DNA from: Byssochlamys sp. IMV 00236
Taxonomy: Eukaryota; Ascomycota; Eurotiomycetes; Eurotiales; Thermoascaceae
Direction: 5' to 3'
Assembly (NCBI GenBank): GCA_001931875.2
Contig: MSJH02000139.1
Location: 1-38,969 of the forward strand
DNA: 38,969 nt
Part shown: positions 9,915 to 18,382 of the stretch, in pieces
Numbering within the stretch: the stretch's first letter is position 1
Layout: every line of letters starts with the position of its first letter
Program-made: the position numbers and the translations under genes
Notes under the pieces: model-generated
What the model saw: only the letters and a program-made list of their open reading frames with translations
What the model was told of the DNA's origin: nothing
Databases searched by the model: none

Positions 9915-11670
9915 TTATTTGGAAAAGCGAGATAAAATTAATTCTTCCAATCGTTTTCTTTCTTCCTGCAATTTCATTTCAAACTCCTGTCGTAACTTGT
10001 CTATTTCAGCATCAATAATCCTTTGAATGTCATCACTTGAAGGCTGAGCAGGAGCTGGTGGAGAAGGCATCGATCGTTTAGGAATAGGCGGATGTGATTC
10101 TTGTGTAGAAGATGGGCGCGGTGGAGCAGTCGCTGTTCAAAAGAATGGTTAGTGGCTGAATGGAATTGCTTTACAAGAACTTACGCGCTGGTGTTGTTGA
10201 GGTGGCAGACGCTGCTGTTGGTACCTTTGGCTAAAATGCTTGTTAGTAATATGTCATTACATTATATTATAGCTTACAATCTTTGGTGGTTTAGCCATAT
10301 TTGTCATGGTTGCGTCTATGGAGCTTGTAGGTCTAGGCACTACCGGCCTGGTTGAATAGACTGGCGATAGTGGCGGCAAATCGGGTGATACAGCTGGTAT
10401 TGAAGGCGTACGTTTGTGTGTGTTGATTGATGGTGGTCGTGGAGCAGTCATGGGCCTGGGTGGAGGTGATGTGACAGGTCTTGAAGGAGGAGATGTGAGT
10501 GTGCGAGAAGGACTGGGTGATTCACGGTTGGTTAGAAGGGATGTTGGTCTGGTGCCCACTGGCACGGGTGGCGGTCCACCAGCGCCCATTGACTCTTCCT
10601 GTTTCTGTACTGTTGCAGGTCGCGCGCGAGTGGGTCGTGGAGGAGGCGTTTGATCAATGATCTGTACAAAGTTGGCTGGAAATATACCGACTTGTCCCCT
10701 CTCGTTTGATCCTTTCCACCATTCTCCGTTTTGCTCTAACACTGTCACATGCTCCCCTCTCATCAATTCGATTTCATCTATACAGTTGTGTATTTATTGA
10801 CTGTTGCTTTCTTTTTTGGGTTTCTTACCATTGTTCTCTGCTGAATAATCGTGAATGACCATAGCCTTAGTAGTCATATCTAAAGTCACACGAGTCATTA
10901 GTAACGATATAAAAGATAATCACTTTGCTTTTGCTCTACTCTTTGGGTCACTTGTAGGTCTTGGAGGCGGCTTTGGTCCCTCTTCCTCGTTTTCCTTGAT
11001 TGTTGATGACCTCTTGAGTATACCACCTGCCAGAATACTTCCAATTCCTCCCTGTTTGACTCCATATGCGGCCAATTTAAATGCTTTGGGATAAAGGCAA
11101 CCATGTCAGCATTCCACTCTTTTTTTCTTTCTTTTTATTGTTACTTACTTTTTGATTTTTCAGTGGAATACTCCTCTACACACTATGCATATATTGATGG
11201 ATTAAAAGTTAAATGACGCTATCCATATTACTTACACTGGATGGCACTCGTCCCGTTTTTCCATTCACTTCCACTATTGTCCATTCACCTTGATTCTCTA
11301 ATAAAATAACCCTATCACCTCTCTTTAAACTTGTCTCTCGATCATCGTGCGCTTCATAATCACGGACAACGACGCCTAGATGAACTGTCTCAAGAAACTG
11401 CGTATTGCGTCAGCAAAAATGTCAATACAAAAAACAAAGTCGCTTACATTGCTCGGTACGAGTCCGGATGCAGTGGATTGACCTATTTTCTCTGCTAGCC
11501 ACCAATCTGCATTGTCCTTATTCAAGATTCGAACAATCTCCCCTTCCTTGATAGATAACTCGTCTGTCTGGTCGGTATCATAGTCATAGAGCGCCTTACA
11601 ATACGATTCTACTGTTTTCAATGTATCCAAATCATATAGCTATCATTCACTGTGTTTACTTACCATTCAT
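9915..11670 (-). CDS. Three-SH3 actin-cytoskeleton scaffold (Sla1/CD2AP-like)
   Basis: Nine exons give a clean 438-aa frame: 11670-11664, 11611-11448, 11397-11236, 11173-11149, 11083-10940, 10879-10829, 10777-10278, 10230-10185, 10132-9915. SH3-1 is ALYDYDTDQTDELSIKEGEI...DWWLAEKIG...GLVPSN. SH3-2 is VVVRDYEAHDDRETSLKRGD...GEWTIVEVNGKTGRVPS. Then comes YGVKQGGIGSILAGG, a segment typical of Sla1-like fungal proteins, and SH3-3 (MVIHDYSAENNDEIELMRGE...GEWWKGSNERGQVGIFPANF). The tail is proline-rich with many PPxP/SPPxRP ligands and ends in a coiled coil (RIIDAEIDKLRQEFEMKLQE). Sla1 homology domain 1 and the Sla1 C-terminal repeats are missing, so a shorter endocytic/actin adaptor is inferred. 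The first exon holds only ATGAATG. Boundaries of exons 4-6 are the least certain. Confidence 0.8.
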
Positions 11671-12099
11671 TATGTAATAAATATAAGAAAAGAAAAGAAA
11701 AGAAAAGAGAAGAAAACAATAGAGATTGAGAAAGAAGTTTGACGCCTTTTTAGTTTTTCCGAGCCTAAAAAAAGTCACGAGATACAAAAGAAAAAGAGAG
11801 AAAGCGGAAAGAGATGAGGTCAATGAAAGATAATGTACTCTTTCTTTATTTTTTCTTTTGCTTTGTCTTGTCTTGAATTCAAAGAGTTGTAATACAATCC
11901 GGCTGGTGGATAGGCCAACACTAAATGCGCCAGAAAATAGGCTAATGCTACGGACGCTTCCTTGGGGCGCTACCTATGTTGTCATTATACAACTTCACAT
12001 TACCAAAGCTCTGCCTAACCTAAGGCTGTCCAGCTCTCTCTCTCTGATATAAAATACGAATTTATCATAATCACACGTGAGCAAAGTGGTCTTTGTTGA
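11671..12099. promoter_or_regulatory. Promoter side of the SH3 gene and spacer
   Basis: Contains an AAAAG-type purine run (about 11689-11715) upstream of the SH3 gene start. Beyond it, 11860-12060 is a mixed-composition stretch without a recognisable gene. No defined regulatory site could be assigned. Confidence 0.4.
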
Positions 12100-12318
12100 T
12101 CAAACTGACAGCATAAAATTAGAATAAATAACAACTTTTCTTTTTATCTCTTCCCCTTCTTGAAAAGAAACAAACCAATATGGCAACTTCATAAATTCAT
12201 TTAGCTTAACGCTACATATTGAAAAGCTTTGTTGGTCTACATCATAGATAATAGGTAGAGGTAGTGCCCGTAATGTTAGTCTAATTTCTGGTGCATTTTC
12301 TGGTGCGTGTAGTGTTTC
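12100..12318 (-). pseudogene. Possible 3' exon or gene fragment, unknown family
   Basis: Behind a good acceptor (CTATTTATT complement, AATAG at 12319-12323) the minus strand is open for 72 codons to TGA at 12100-12102. It includes APENAPEIRLTLRALPLPII and KLNEFMKLPYWFVSFQEGEE. Composition looks protein-like rather than random, with even use of charged and aromatic residues. No ATG or clear upstream exon links to it. It could be the last exon of a decayed gene together with the fragment at 12538-12693. No family recognised. Confidence 0.3.
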
Positions 12319-12537
12319 CTATTTATTTTACAAAGATACAATGGTCATATTACTGAGGATGCAAATGGATCTTGAAAATGATGTATACATGTATCATAAG
12401 GAACACTCATTCACTCTGTCTACTACATATCACACTCATGTACATATAGATATTGCTTTAGAGGTCATCAACAAGTTCGAGATAAACATGTAATGGTTTC
12501 TTAAAGTATGTTCGTGGCCAAAGTACTTACATGTTAT

Positions 12538-12693
12538 TTATAAATATATAGGGCCAAATTTCAAATTCGCTTCTGAAAGTGGAAGATCGCGATTGTCAAA
12601 GCATCTGGGGCCCCTACAAGTCCAATGTTCGCCCCGCAGTGTCTTGTTTTTAGCCCATATACCACCATTAACAACTATGTACTCTGCTTGTAC
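12538..12693 (-). pseudogene. Possible zinc-binding (FLYWCH/WRKY-GCM1-like) fragment
   Basis: A minus-strand open stretch, possibly entered through the acceptor ACTATAG, reads EYIVVNGGIWAKNKTLRGEH followed by WTCRGPRCFDNRDLPLSEAN. The pattern of a Trp before C-x4-C resembles the start of FLYWCH/WRKY-GCM1-type zinc domains found in transposon-derived proteins. The later His residues of such a domain are not seen before the stop at 12538-12540. Likely a fragment; the family call is tentative. Confidence 0.25.
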
Positions 12694-12905
12694 TATAGTT
12701 TTTTTTTCTCATTCAATTTTATATTTAACTATTGTTGCTCTCGAATATTATCATGTCAAAAGAGAGAGAGAGGGAGATAATGAGTATATGTAGAAAAAGA
12801 GAGAAAAAGTATGTTAGTATTAGAGCATATATCCTAATATTAGCCTTACTTACCACCAAGGTGCATTCTGGGGAGGGTAGCGATAACTACCCAGGATAGT
12901 TTAAA

Positions 12906-12906
<1 letters not shown>

Positions 12907-12939
<33 letters not shown>

Positions 12940-13090
12940 AACGGAGAACAGAGAAAACCCAGAGCACAAGAAGAGGCAATTGGGAGAACGTTCCAGATAT
13001 ACACGCCAGAGAGCAAAAAGGGCGGGACAAGCGAGTCAGAGCAAGGACCATGAGGACAGGCTAGTTTTGATTTGTGAATCTTTGAACACT
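12907..13090. repeat. Poly-A-linked dispersed repeat, copy B
   Basis: A run (12907-12937), then the same GGAACGGAGAACAGAG block as at 39. Unlike copy A it continues into AAAAAGGGCGGGACAAGCGA and on to 13090, a continuation shared only with copy C. Upstream of the A run is a short hairpin, GGGTAG-CGATAA-CTACCC (12875-12892). Confidence 0.75.
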
Positions 13091-13803
13091 CAGAGGGATA
13101 CTTGATAACTGCTGTAAAGAAGGATCGGATACCTGGAACAAAGAAATCGTATCAAATGGGAGCAATCTATATTGTGATTATTCAAGAATATGCATTGCCA
13201 AATATGACTACATGTTCTCCTGAATTCATGGAGGGCTATTTCCAATATTAAGTTAATTTCAACTCTAAGACAGAGCCCACCTGTTAATATTACGAAAATA
13301 TTCTTGGCGACGACGAATTTACATTTCATGCAACATGAATCTTATTCTCACCATGGGTGTATTTATTATCGATCACAGGCGAATTTACTTTCCGGAAAGA
13401 GCGTATAACTTTTTCTTTCAGTACATTGTCAGAATACATCGTATATGTACATTTTGCAAATAAATCTCTCTGTATCATCATCCTCTTTTTAATGGAGGGG
13501 AGATTCATGCCCTTTTGTATCGCCGTGTAACCTATTCAGCCAATCAAATGAAAAGCAGTCCACAATTCAGCCTTAATGAGTGTCCTCCCAAAATTCAAAA
13601 GACAGTTGACTTCTTTTTGAAAGAGAGACAATGCCTTCGTTTTTTATCTGTAAACATCATGACTGAAATGAACGAATTGGAACATGGATTAGAAAAACTA
13701 GATATTAAAAGGCATAGAGTAAGCGTATCTCAATCTGAACACGCAAGAGGTCAAAGAGGGTAAAAATAGAGAATAACTATGTCTTTTTTTTTAATAAAAG
13801 TAT
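12938..13803. repeat. Direct duplication, left copy
   Basis: This 866-base block recurs at 13864-14565 with near-identity. The left copy carries 163 bases (13091-13253) missing from the right copy, and there are a few substitutions and a one-base difference in a T run. It stops abruptly at the N gap, inside the first intron of the WD40 gene. Both copies carry an identical 60-codon minus-strand frame (13326-13508 here) of unknown meaning. Confidence 0.9.
13659..13803 (+). pseudogene. Truncated extra copy of the WD40 gene 5' end
   Basis: First exon (13659-13759) and start of intron 1 of the LisH/WD40 gene, identical in protein to the copy at 14420 and cut by the assembly gap at 13804. Either a partial gene duplicate or, more likely, the same locus assembled twice. 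Confidence 0.8.
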
Positions 13804-13823
13804 NNNNNNNNNNNNNNNNNNNN
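13804..13823. other. Assembly gap (20 N)
   Basis: Twenty N bases between two near-identical sequences. The right flank is AATT followed by a 36-base A run, a typical place for a contig to end. The real distance and order here are unknown. Confidence 0.99.
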
Positions 13824-13827
<4 letters not shown>

Positions 13828-13865
<38 letters not shown>

Positions 13866-14016
13866 AACGGAGAACAGAGAAAACCCAGAGCACAAGAAGA
13901 GGCAATTGGGAGAACGTTCCAGATATACACGCCAGAGAGCAAAAAGGGCGGGACAAGCGAGTCAGAGCAAGGACCATGAGGACAGGCTAGTTTTGATTTG
14001 TGAATCTTTGAACACT
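13828..14016. repeat. Poly-A-linked dispersed repeat, copy C
   Basis: A run (13828-13863) followed by the repeat block, matching copy B through TTTGAACACT. The 163 bases that follow in copy B are then missing, and the sequence resumes at TAATTTCAACTC. The junction carries no obvious target-site duplication; a T next to the deletion is shared. Confidence 0.75.
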
Positions 14017-14565
14017 TAATTTCAACTCCAAGACAGCCCACCTGTTAATATTACGAAAATATTCTTGGCGACGACGAATTTACATTTCATGCAACATGAA
14101 TCTTATTCTCACCATGGGTGTATTTATTATCGATCACAGGCGAATTTACTTTCCGGAAAGAGCGTATAACTTTTTCTTTCAGTACATTGTCAGAATACAT
14201 CGTATATGTACATTTTGCAAATAAATCTCTCTGTATCATCATCCTCTTTTTAATGGAGGGGAGATTCATGCCCTTTTGTATCGCCGTGTAACCTATTCAG
14301 CCAATCAAATGAAAAGCAGTCCACAATTCAGCCTTAATGAGTGTCCTCCCAAAATTCAAAAGACAGTTGACTTCTTTTTGAAAGAGAGACAATGCCTTCG
14401 TTTTTTATCTGTAAACATCATGACTGAAATGAACGAATTGGAACATGGATTAGAAAAACTAGATATTAAAAGGCATAGAGTAAGCGTATCTCAATCTGAA
14501 CACGCAAGAGGTCAAAGAGGGTAAAAATAGAGAATAACTATGTCTTTTTTTTTTAATAAAAGTAT
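13864..14565. repeat. Direct duplication, right copy
   Basis: Right-hand copy of the block at 12938-13803, shorter by 163 bases, continuing into the intact WD40 gene. Identical minus-strand frame at 14087-14269. Confidence 0.9.
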
Positions 14566-16399
14566 ATATAGTTTAGCAACATCTAATCAGCACGTTGGCA
14601 TGCATTCATCACATATTGAACCTACAGAAGATATATTCAACGCCAACGATCCACAAATTAAAGAAGTAAGAAAGGATATAGTATATACAGAGCATTTTTT
14701 TACTTACATAACCAAGGATATCATTGCCATCATTCTACAGTATTTACAGGACGAAGGATACCATCTCTCTCACTCAGTGCTCTATGACGAGACCAATGTC
14801 AAATGGAAAGAGCGAGAAGAACGTACGATGGAGATCAAACGACTAAAAAAGGCTATTCTGGATGGAGACTGGCCAGAGGTCGAAAAACTCTGTACCAAAC
14901 AACTCGTAAAGAACCATCGATCATTTTTATACTCTGTCTATAAGCAGCAGTATTTGGAATATCTCGAGAAACGCGAAATTCAAAAGGCATTTACCTTTCT
15001 CAACAAACGACTCAAGCCGCTCGAGCACTTTCAGACGAGACCCAACGAGTTTAAGGATATGTGTTATCTGCTAACAGCAAAATCTATTCATGAAGCACCT
15101 AGTTTCAAACACTGGGAAGGCATTATGGCATCCAGGGAAGCGCTCGTCGATCAATTGAATACTATTCTGGAATTTGAAACCGCAGATAGATCTGGTAACC
15201 GACACATTCCGCCTGACCGTCTGTTGACGTTGCTTAGACAGGCCGTTGCGTACCAGATTGAGTTTTCGCGATACCATCCCAAGATTGCGCCTACAGTCAA
15301 TACGTAAGAGAGATATGACTATGGATAATACATGTATTGATATCTGCTGTGTAGATTATTAGATGACTATAGTGGGTTCGTGATACCGAACGCTGTACGT
15401 GCTACACTCAAGGGACATCAAGGTAATGTGAAGTGTATAGAATTCATTGGCGAAGAAGGAAAACGAATTGTCTCTGGCTCGAGTGATAATACCCTTCGCC
15501 TTTGGGAAACCGAGACAGGAGAGTGTCTACATGTCTTTGAAGGACACCGGTCCCGTATATGGGATCTGTCAAGTACTCGACAAGGCGATTTTGTAGCCAG
15601 CGCTAGTGGAGACACAACTGTCAAGATCTGGAGCCTAAAGAATAAAAAAGATGTGATGACCTTGACTGGCCACTCGGGTGATGTCTACTCTGTCAAGTAT
15701 CATCCAGACGAGGCAAGTTTGAACAGACCTATATCTTCAAAATCTAATGTTTTGCTTGTTTAGGCTCATGTGGTCACTGGTGGTTATGACAAGACAGTTA
15801 GACTCTTTGATGTTAACACTGGATCGATCGTAAAGACCTTCACTGGACATCAGTTGGCGGTGACCAAGACGATATTTAATCCACTTGGTAATTTAGTGAT
15901 CAGTAGTTCAAAAGACAATACGATCAAATTCTGGGATATTGTCTCTGGTCTCTGTATTCGTACCATCTCGCCACATCTGGGCGAAGTGACGTCTGTGGAA
16001 ATGAATTCGAGCGGAACACTGCTGTTGAGTAGTTCCAAAGATAACTCCAATCGACTCTGGGATGTACGTATGGTTCGTCCGATTCGTAAGCTCAAGGGAC
16101 ACCAGAACACTTCCAAGAACTTTATTCGTGCTGGTTTTGCTGATCATCACCTGATTGTGGGTGGTAGTGAGGATGGCGTTGTCTATATTTGGGACCAGGA
16201 GACAGGCGAAGTGCTCCAGAGACTACGTGGCCACAGTGGCGTGGTCTATGAAGCTGCTTGGAACCCAAAGCAGGGCATGTTGGTGAGTTGTAGTGACGAT
16301 CAGACAGCCAAGATATGGTGGTATGACGACAAGGTAAGTTTCCTTTTTTGTATTCACCCCCTTCTGACTCATGTCTTGTAGGTTCCTTTGGATGTTTAA
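14420..16399 (+). CDS. LisH/CTLH WD40-repeat protein (SMU1/WDR26-like architecture)
   Basis: Five exons (14420-14520, 14572-15303, 15355-15712, 15764-16333, 16382-16399) give 592 aa. A LisH motif (ITKDIIAIILQYLQDEGYHL) is followed by a CTLH region (KAILDGDWPEVEKLC...FLNKRLKPL) and the segment PPDRLLTLLRQAVAYQ, which resembles SMU1. Seven WD repeats then form a propeller: LKGHQGNVKCIEF, FEGHRSRIWDLSS, LTGHSGDVYSVKY, FTGHQLAVTKTIF, SPHLGEVTSVEMN, LKGHQNTSKNFIR and LRGHSGVVYEAAW. Proteins of this build serve in spliceosomes (SMU1), GID/CTLH ubiquitin ligases (WDR26) or repressor complexes; which applies is not decided here. The start MTEMNELEHGLEKL was chosen as the first ATG with protein-like sequence. 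An ATG at 14276 would add 48 aa. Intron 3 is GC-AG. Confidence 0.85.
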
Positions 16400-16403
16400 A
16401 TAC

Positions 16404-16409
16404 AATAAA
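16404..16409 (+). terminator. Polyadenylation signal of the WD40 gene
   Basis: AATAAA five bases after the stop codon; the convergent secreted-protein gene ends about 60 bases further on. Confidence 0.45.
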
Positions 16410-16469
16410 AAACAGTATCTTTAAAACAAGACCAAGTAGATCTTAGTTTAAGAATTTTATTGAGTTAAA

Positions 16470-17048
16470 TTAATGACGATTATATGCAGGGATATCCAAG
16501 ATTTCTACATTTCCCTCACTGTCCATACCGACTACTTGCTTTTCTTGGATCAATCCTTTTTTCAGTAAAGCACGAGCAGAGTTTTCTTCAGTGGATAATG
16601 TTTGACGATTTCCTTTATCATCTAGAGCAATGAGTTTTCTAAAGGGTCTTGGTGTAGGTGATGCAGCTATTATTTTTAAAATAAGTATTCAAACTGGATA
16701 ATTATTTTTTTTTTTTGGGGAAGACGTACCTTGTTTGCTCACACGAGATGACACAACCTGGGCAGCACGAGGAGGCAAAGGAGCAACATGCTTCAAGTTT
16801 TGAGGCATAGCCATTTGTTTGTAACCTTGACCCTGGTTTAACTGATTTCTATGCATGGGACGAGTAAGTGGTGAGCCCTGTTCTTCATCCACACGAACAA
16901 TAGGGTTCTCTTCAGGCAAGATACCATCGGGCATCGCGATTTTCATACGATTCCATTGTTCGATACGTGGATCATTTGGACCTGTCATGGCAGACAAGAC
17001 TGGATTTGAAAGCAGTGCTACAACAGCGGCAAGTGTTATGAAACGCAT
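16470..17048 (-). CDS. Secreted protein, unknown function
   Basis: Two exons (17048-16730, 16666-16470) joined across a 63-nt intron give 171 aa. N-terminal signal peptide MRFITLAAVVALLSNPVLSA. The mature part starts MTGPNDPRIEQWNRMK, has a Gln/Asn/Pro-rich middle (HRNQLNQGQGYKQMAMPQN) and a C-terminal module ending GMDSEGNVEILDIPAYNRH. The second exon reads smoothly in frame (PTPRPFRKLIALDDKGNRQT), which supports the splice. Unspliced reading would end after NNYPV. No cysteines are seen in the mature part, so a disulfide-stabilised effector is unlikely. No family recognised. Confidence 0.65.
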
Positions 17049-17462
17049 AATGAATGATTAAGAAAAGGATGAGTGAGTGAGAGAGAAGAAAAAGAAGAAG
17101 ATAAGCAAATGGGGAGTATAAATGGATACAGTTTGAATTCAAAGGAATTTTGTATCTTGTCATTTTCTTTAGTGACAAGAAAGAGATTGGACACGTGACT
17201 TAATTATTGACACGGTGTGATTATTTAAAAAGTAAATTAATGACGACACCCTCTGCTTGTTGGCATAGTTACTCTTGAATATGTTTCATGAATAAAAAGA
17301 AACAACAGTTGTATTTACAGCATACAGAATATGAGCAAATGGAACAAAGGAAAAAAGAAAAAAAAGTCCGCAAGAAAAGGATAAGCAAGAGTGAATTGGC
17401 GCAACAAAATTAAAAAAATGGTGCTGTTTCTCTTTTTCTTTTTTTCTCCCTTTTTTTTAAAG
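17049..17462. promoter_or_regulatory. Divergent promoter region, secreted protein / LSM12
   Basis: About 414 bases between divergent starts. A purine-rich tract on the plus strand (about 17062-17105) lies just upstream of the secreted-protein ATG, and a T-rich tract lies just before the LSM12 ATG. No defined element. Confidence 0.4.
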
Positions 17463-18188
17463 ATGGACGACAGAAAGAAGCAGATCAAGACAATGAATAC
17501 AGCAGAGACATTGCTTGGTAGACAGATTAAAGTCAAGACTGTGTTAAATGAACAGATGGAAGGCAGCATTTATACATTAGACAAAATGACAAACTGCCTC
17601 GTACTTGATATCCTTTTATATATATATATATTTAATAATAATTCATATAAACAAATGATACTATCCTTAACTGTTACTTACACTGTTCTAATTCTGAAGG
17701 ACCAAAGCATAGCTCATTTCGTATCATCAAGATATCACATATAAAAGAGATATTATCGGTTGAACAAGAAAAGAAGGATTATGCAAATATTGGATATATT
17801 CATTTGGATGGAGTAAAGAATCGAGAAATGGAAGCGATGAGAGGGTTTAGTGAACAAGTATCAAAGATGGGAGTGGGAGTATCAAAGGAAGGACAAGATA
17901 TATTTTATGCATTAAGCAAAACGTAAAGAAAAAAGAAAAAAAAAAAAGCGTAATCAAATTATTATTCTTACAATGATATAGATTACCGTGTCGGTGGTCT
18001 AAGGATACGATTATTGTCATGGATGAGGTCTATATTACACCACCTTATGGAGTAGAAGATTGTAAATCCAATCATACAACCAGTCTTGCAAGAGTTAAGA
18101 AAGTGGTAAGTATATTATATTATATAAAGATGGTCACTCATTCTTTTGTTAGCTTGAAGGTGAAAGAAAAAGATTAAACATAAAGTAA
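17463..18188 (+). CDS. LSM12: LSM12 (Sm-like RNA-associated protein with AD domain)
   Basis: RNA-associated adaptor; yeast Lsm12 binds Pbp1/ataxin-2. Four exons (17463-17607, 17682-17922, 17982-18105, 18153-18188) give 181 aa. The LSm part comprises LLGRQIKVKTVLNEQMEGSI, TLDKMTNCLVLDCSNSEG and HSSFRIIKISHIKEI. The anticodon-binding-like AD domain runs from about residue 85 and includes VGVSKEGQDIFYALSKTLPC and KDTIIVMDEVYITPPYGVED, the latter matching the family's VVxEEVVITPPY block. Intron 1 (17608-17681) has no usable GT-AG solution that restores the alignment. AT-AC splicing yields LVLDCSNSEGPKHSS, matching the LxCPSSSGKPNH region of animal LSM12. The later introns are ordinary GT-AG. Confidence 0.92.
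17608..17681 (+). other. U12-type AT-AC intron in LSM12
   Basis: 5' splice site ATATCCTTTT (17608-17617), branch-point TCCTTAAC (17664-17671), ending TTAC at 17681. The inferred branch adenosine (17670) is 11 nt from the 3' end, within the narrow window used by the minor spliceosome. Both elements match the U12 consensus without a mismatch. The intron is 74 nt long and in phase 1. Confidence 0.9.
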
Positions 18189-18256
18189 ATAAAAACAATA
18201 ATAAAAAAAAAAAGTTTCAGGTACTTTCATGTGAAGTTATAATCACGCGCGCCCAT

Positions 18257-18289
18257 GATTATTATTATTATTATTGTGATTATTTATTT

Positions 18290-18337
<48 letters not shown>

Positions 18338-18376
18338 CTTTTTATTCACACACACACACACATATATATATATATA
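18257..18376 (+). repeat. Low-complexity promoter block: TTA repeat, T45, (CA)8, (TA)7
   Basis: Upstream of the PAS gene: an ATT triplet run (about 18257-18275), an uninterrupted run of 45 T (18293-18337), CA repeated eight times (18347-18362) and TA repeated seven times (18363-18376), seven bases before the ATG. The TA block could act as a TATA element; the poly-T would exclude nucleosomes. Confidence 0.7.
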
Positions 18377-18382
18377 CACAAC

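Noticed and set aside
12341..12493. 50-codon plus-strand frame starting MVILLRMQ
   Set aside because: Short, without family similarity or splice support; likely chance.
12845..12905. ACTTACC followed by a structured GC-rich stretch, suggesting U1 snRNA
   Set aside because: Only the first bases resemble U1; the stem-loops and Sm site are missing and a poly-A run follows.
13515..13763. Longer first exon starting at the upstream ATG (13515 and 14276)
   Set aside because: The added 48 residues lack family similarity; the in-frame ATG at 13659/14420 is more plausible, though the longer form cannot be excluded.
13826..14041. Minus-strand frame over copy C containing VYIWNVLP, resembling the end of a LINE reverse transcriptase
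   Set aside because: Only a few residues fit, no reverse transcriptase motifs are present, and the poly-A is on the wrong side for that orientation.
14540..15307. WD40 gene starting at MSFFFNKS (14540)
   Set aside because: That ATG lies inside a consensus intron (14521-14571); splicing joins the upstream exon in frame.
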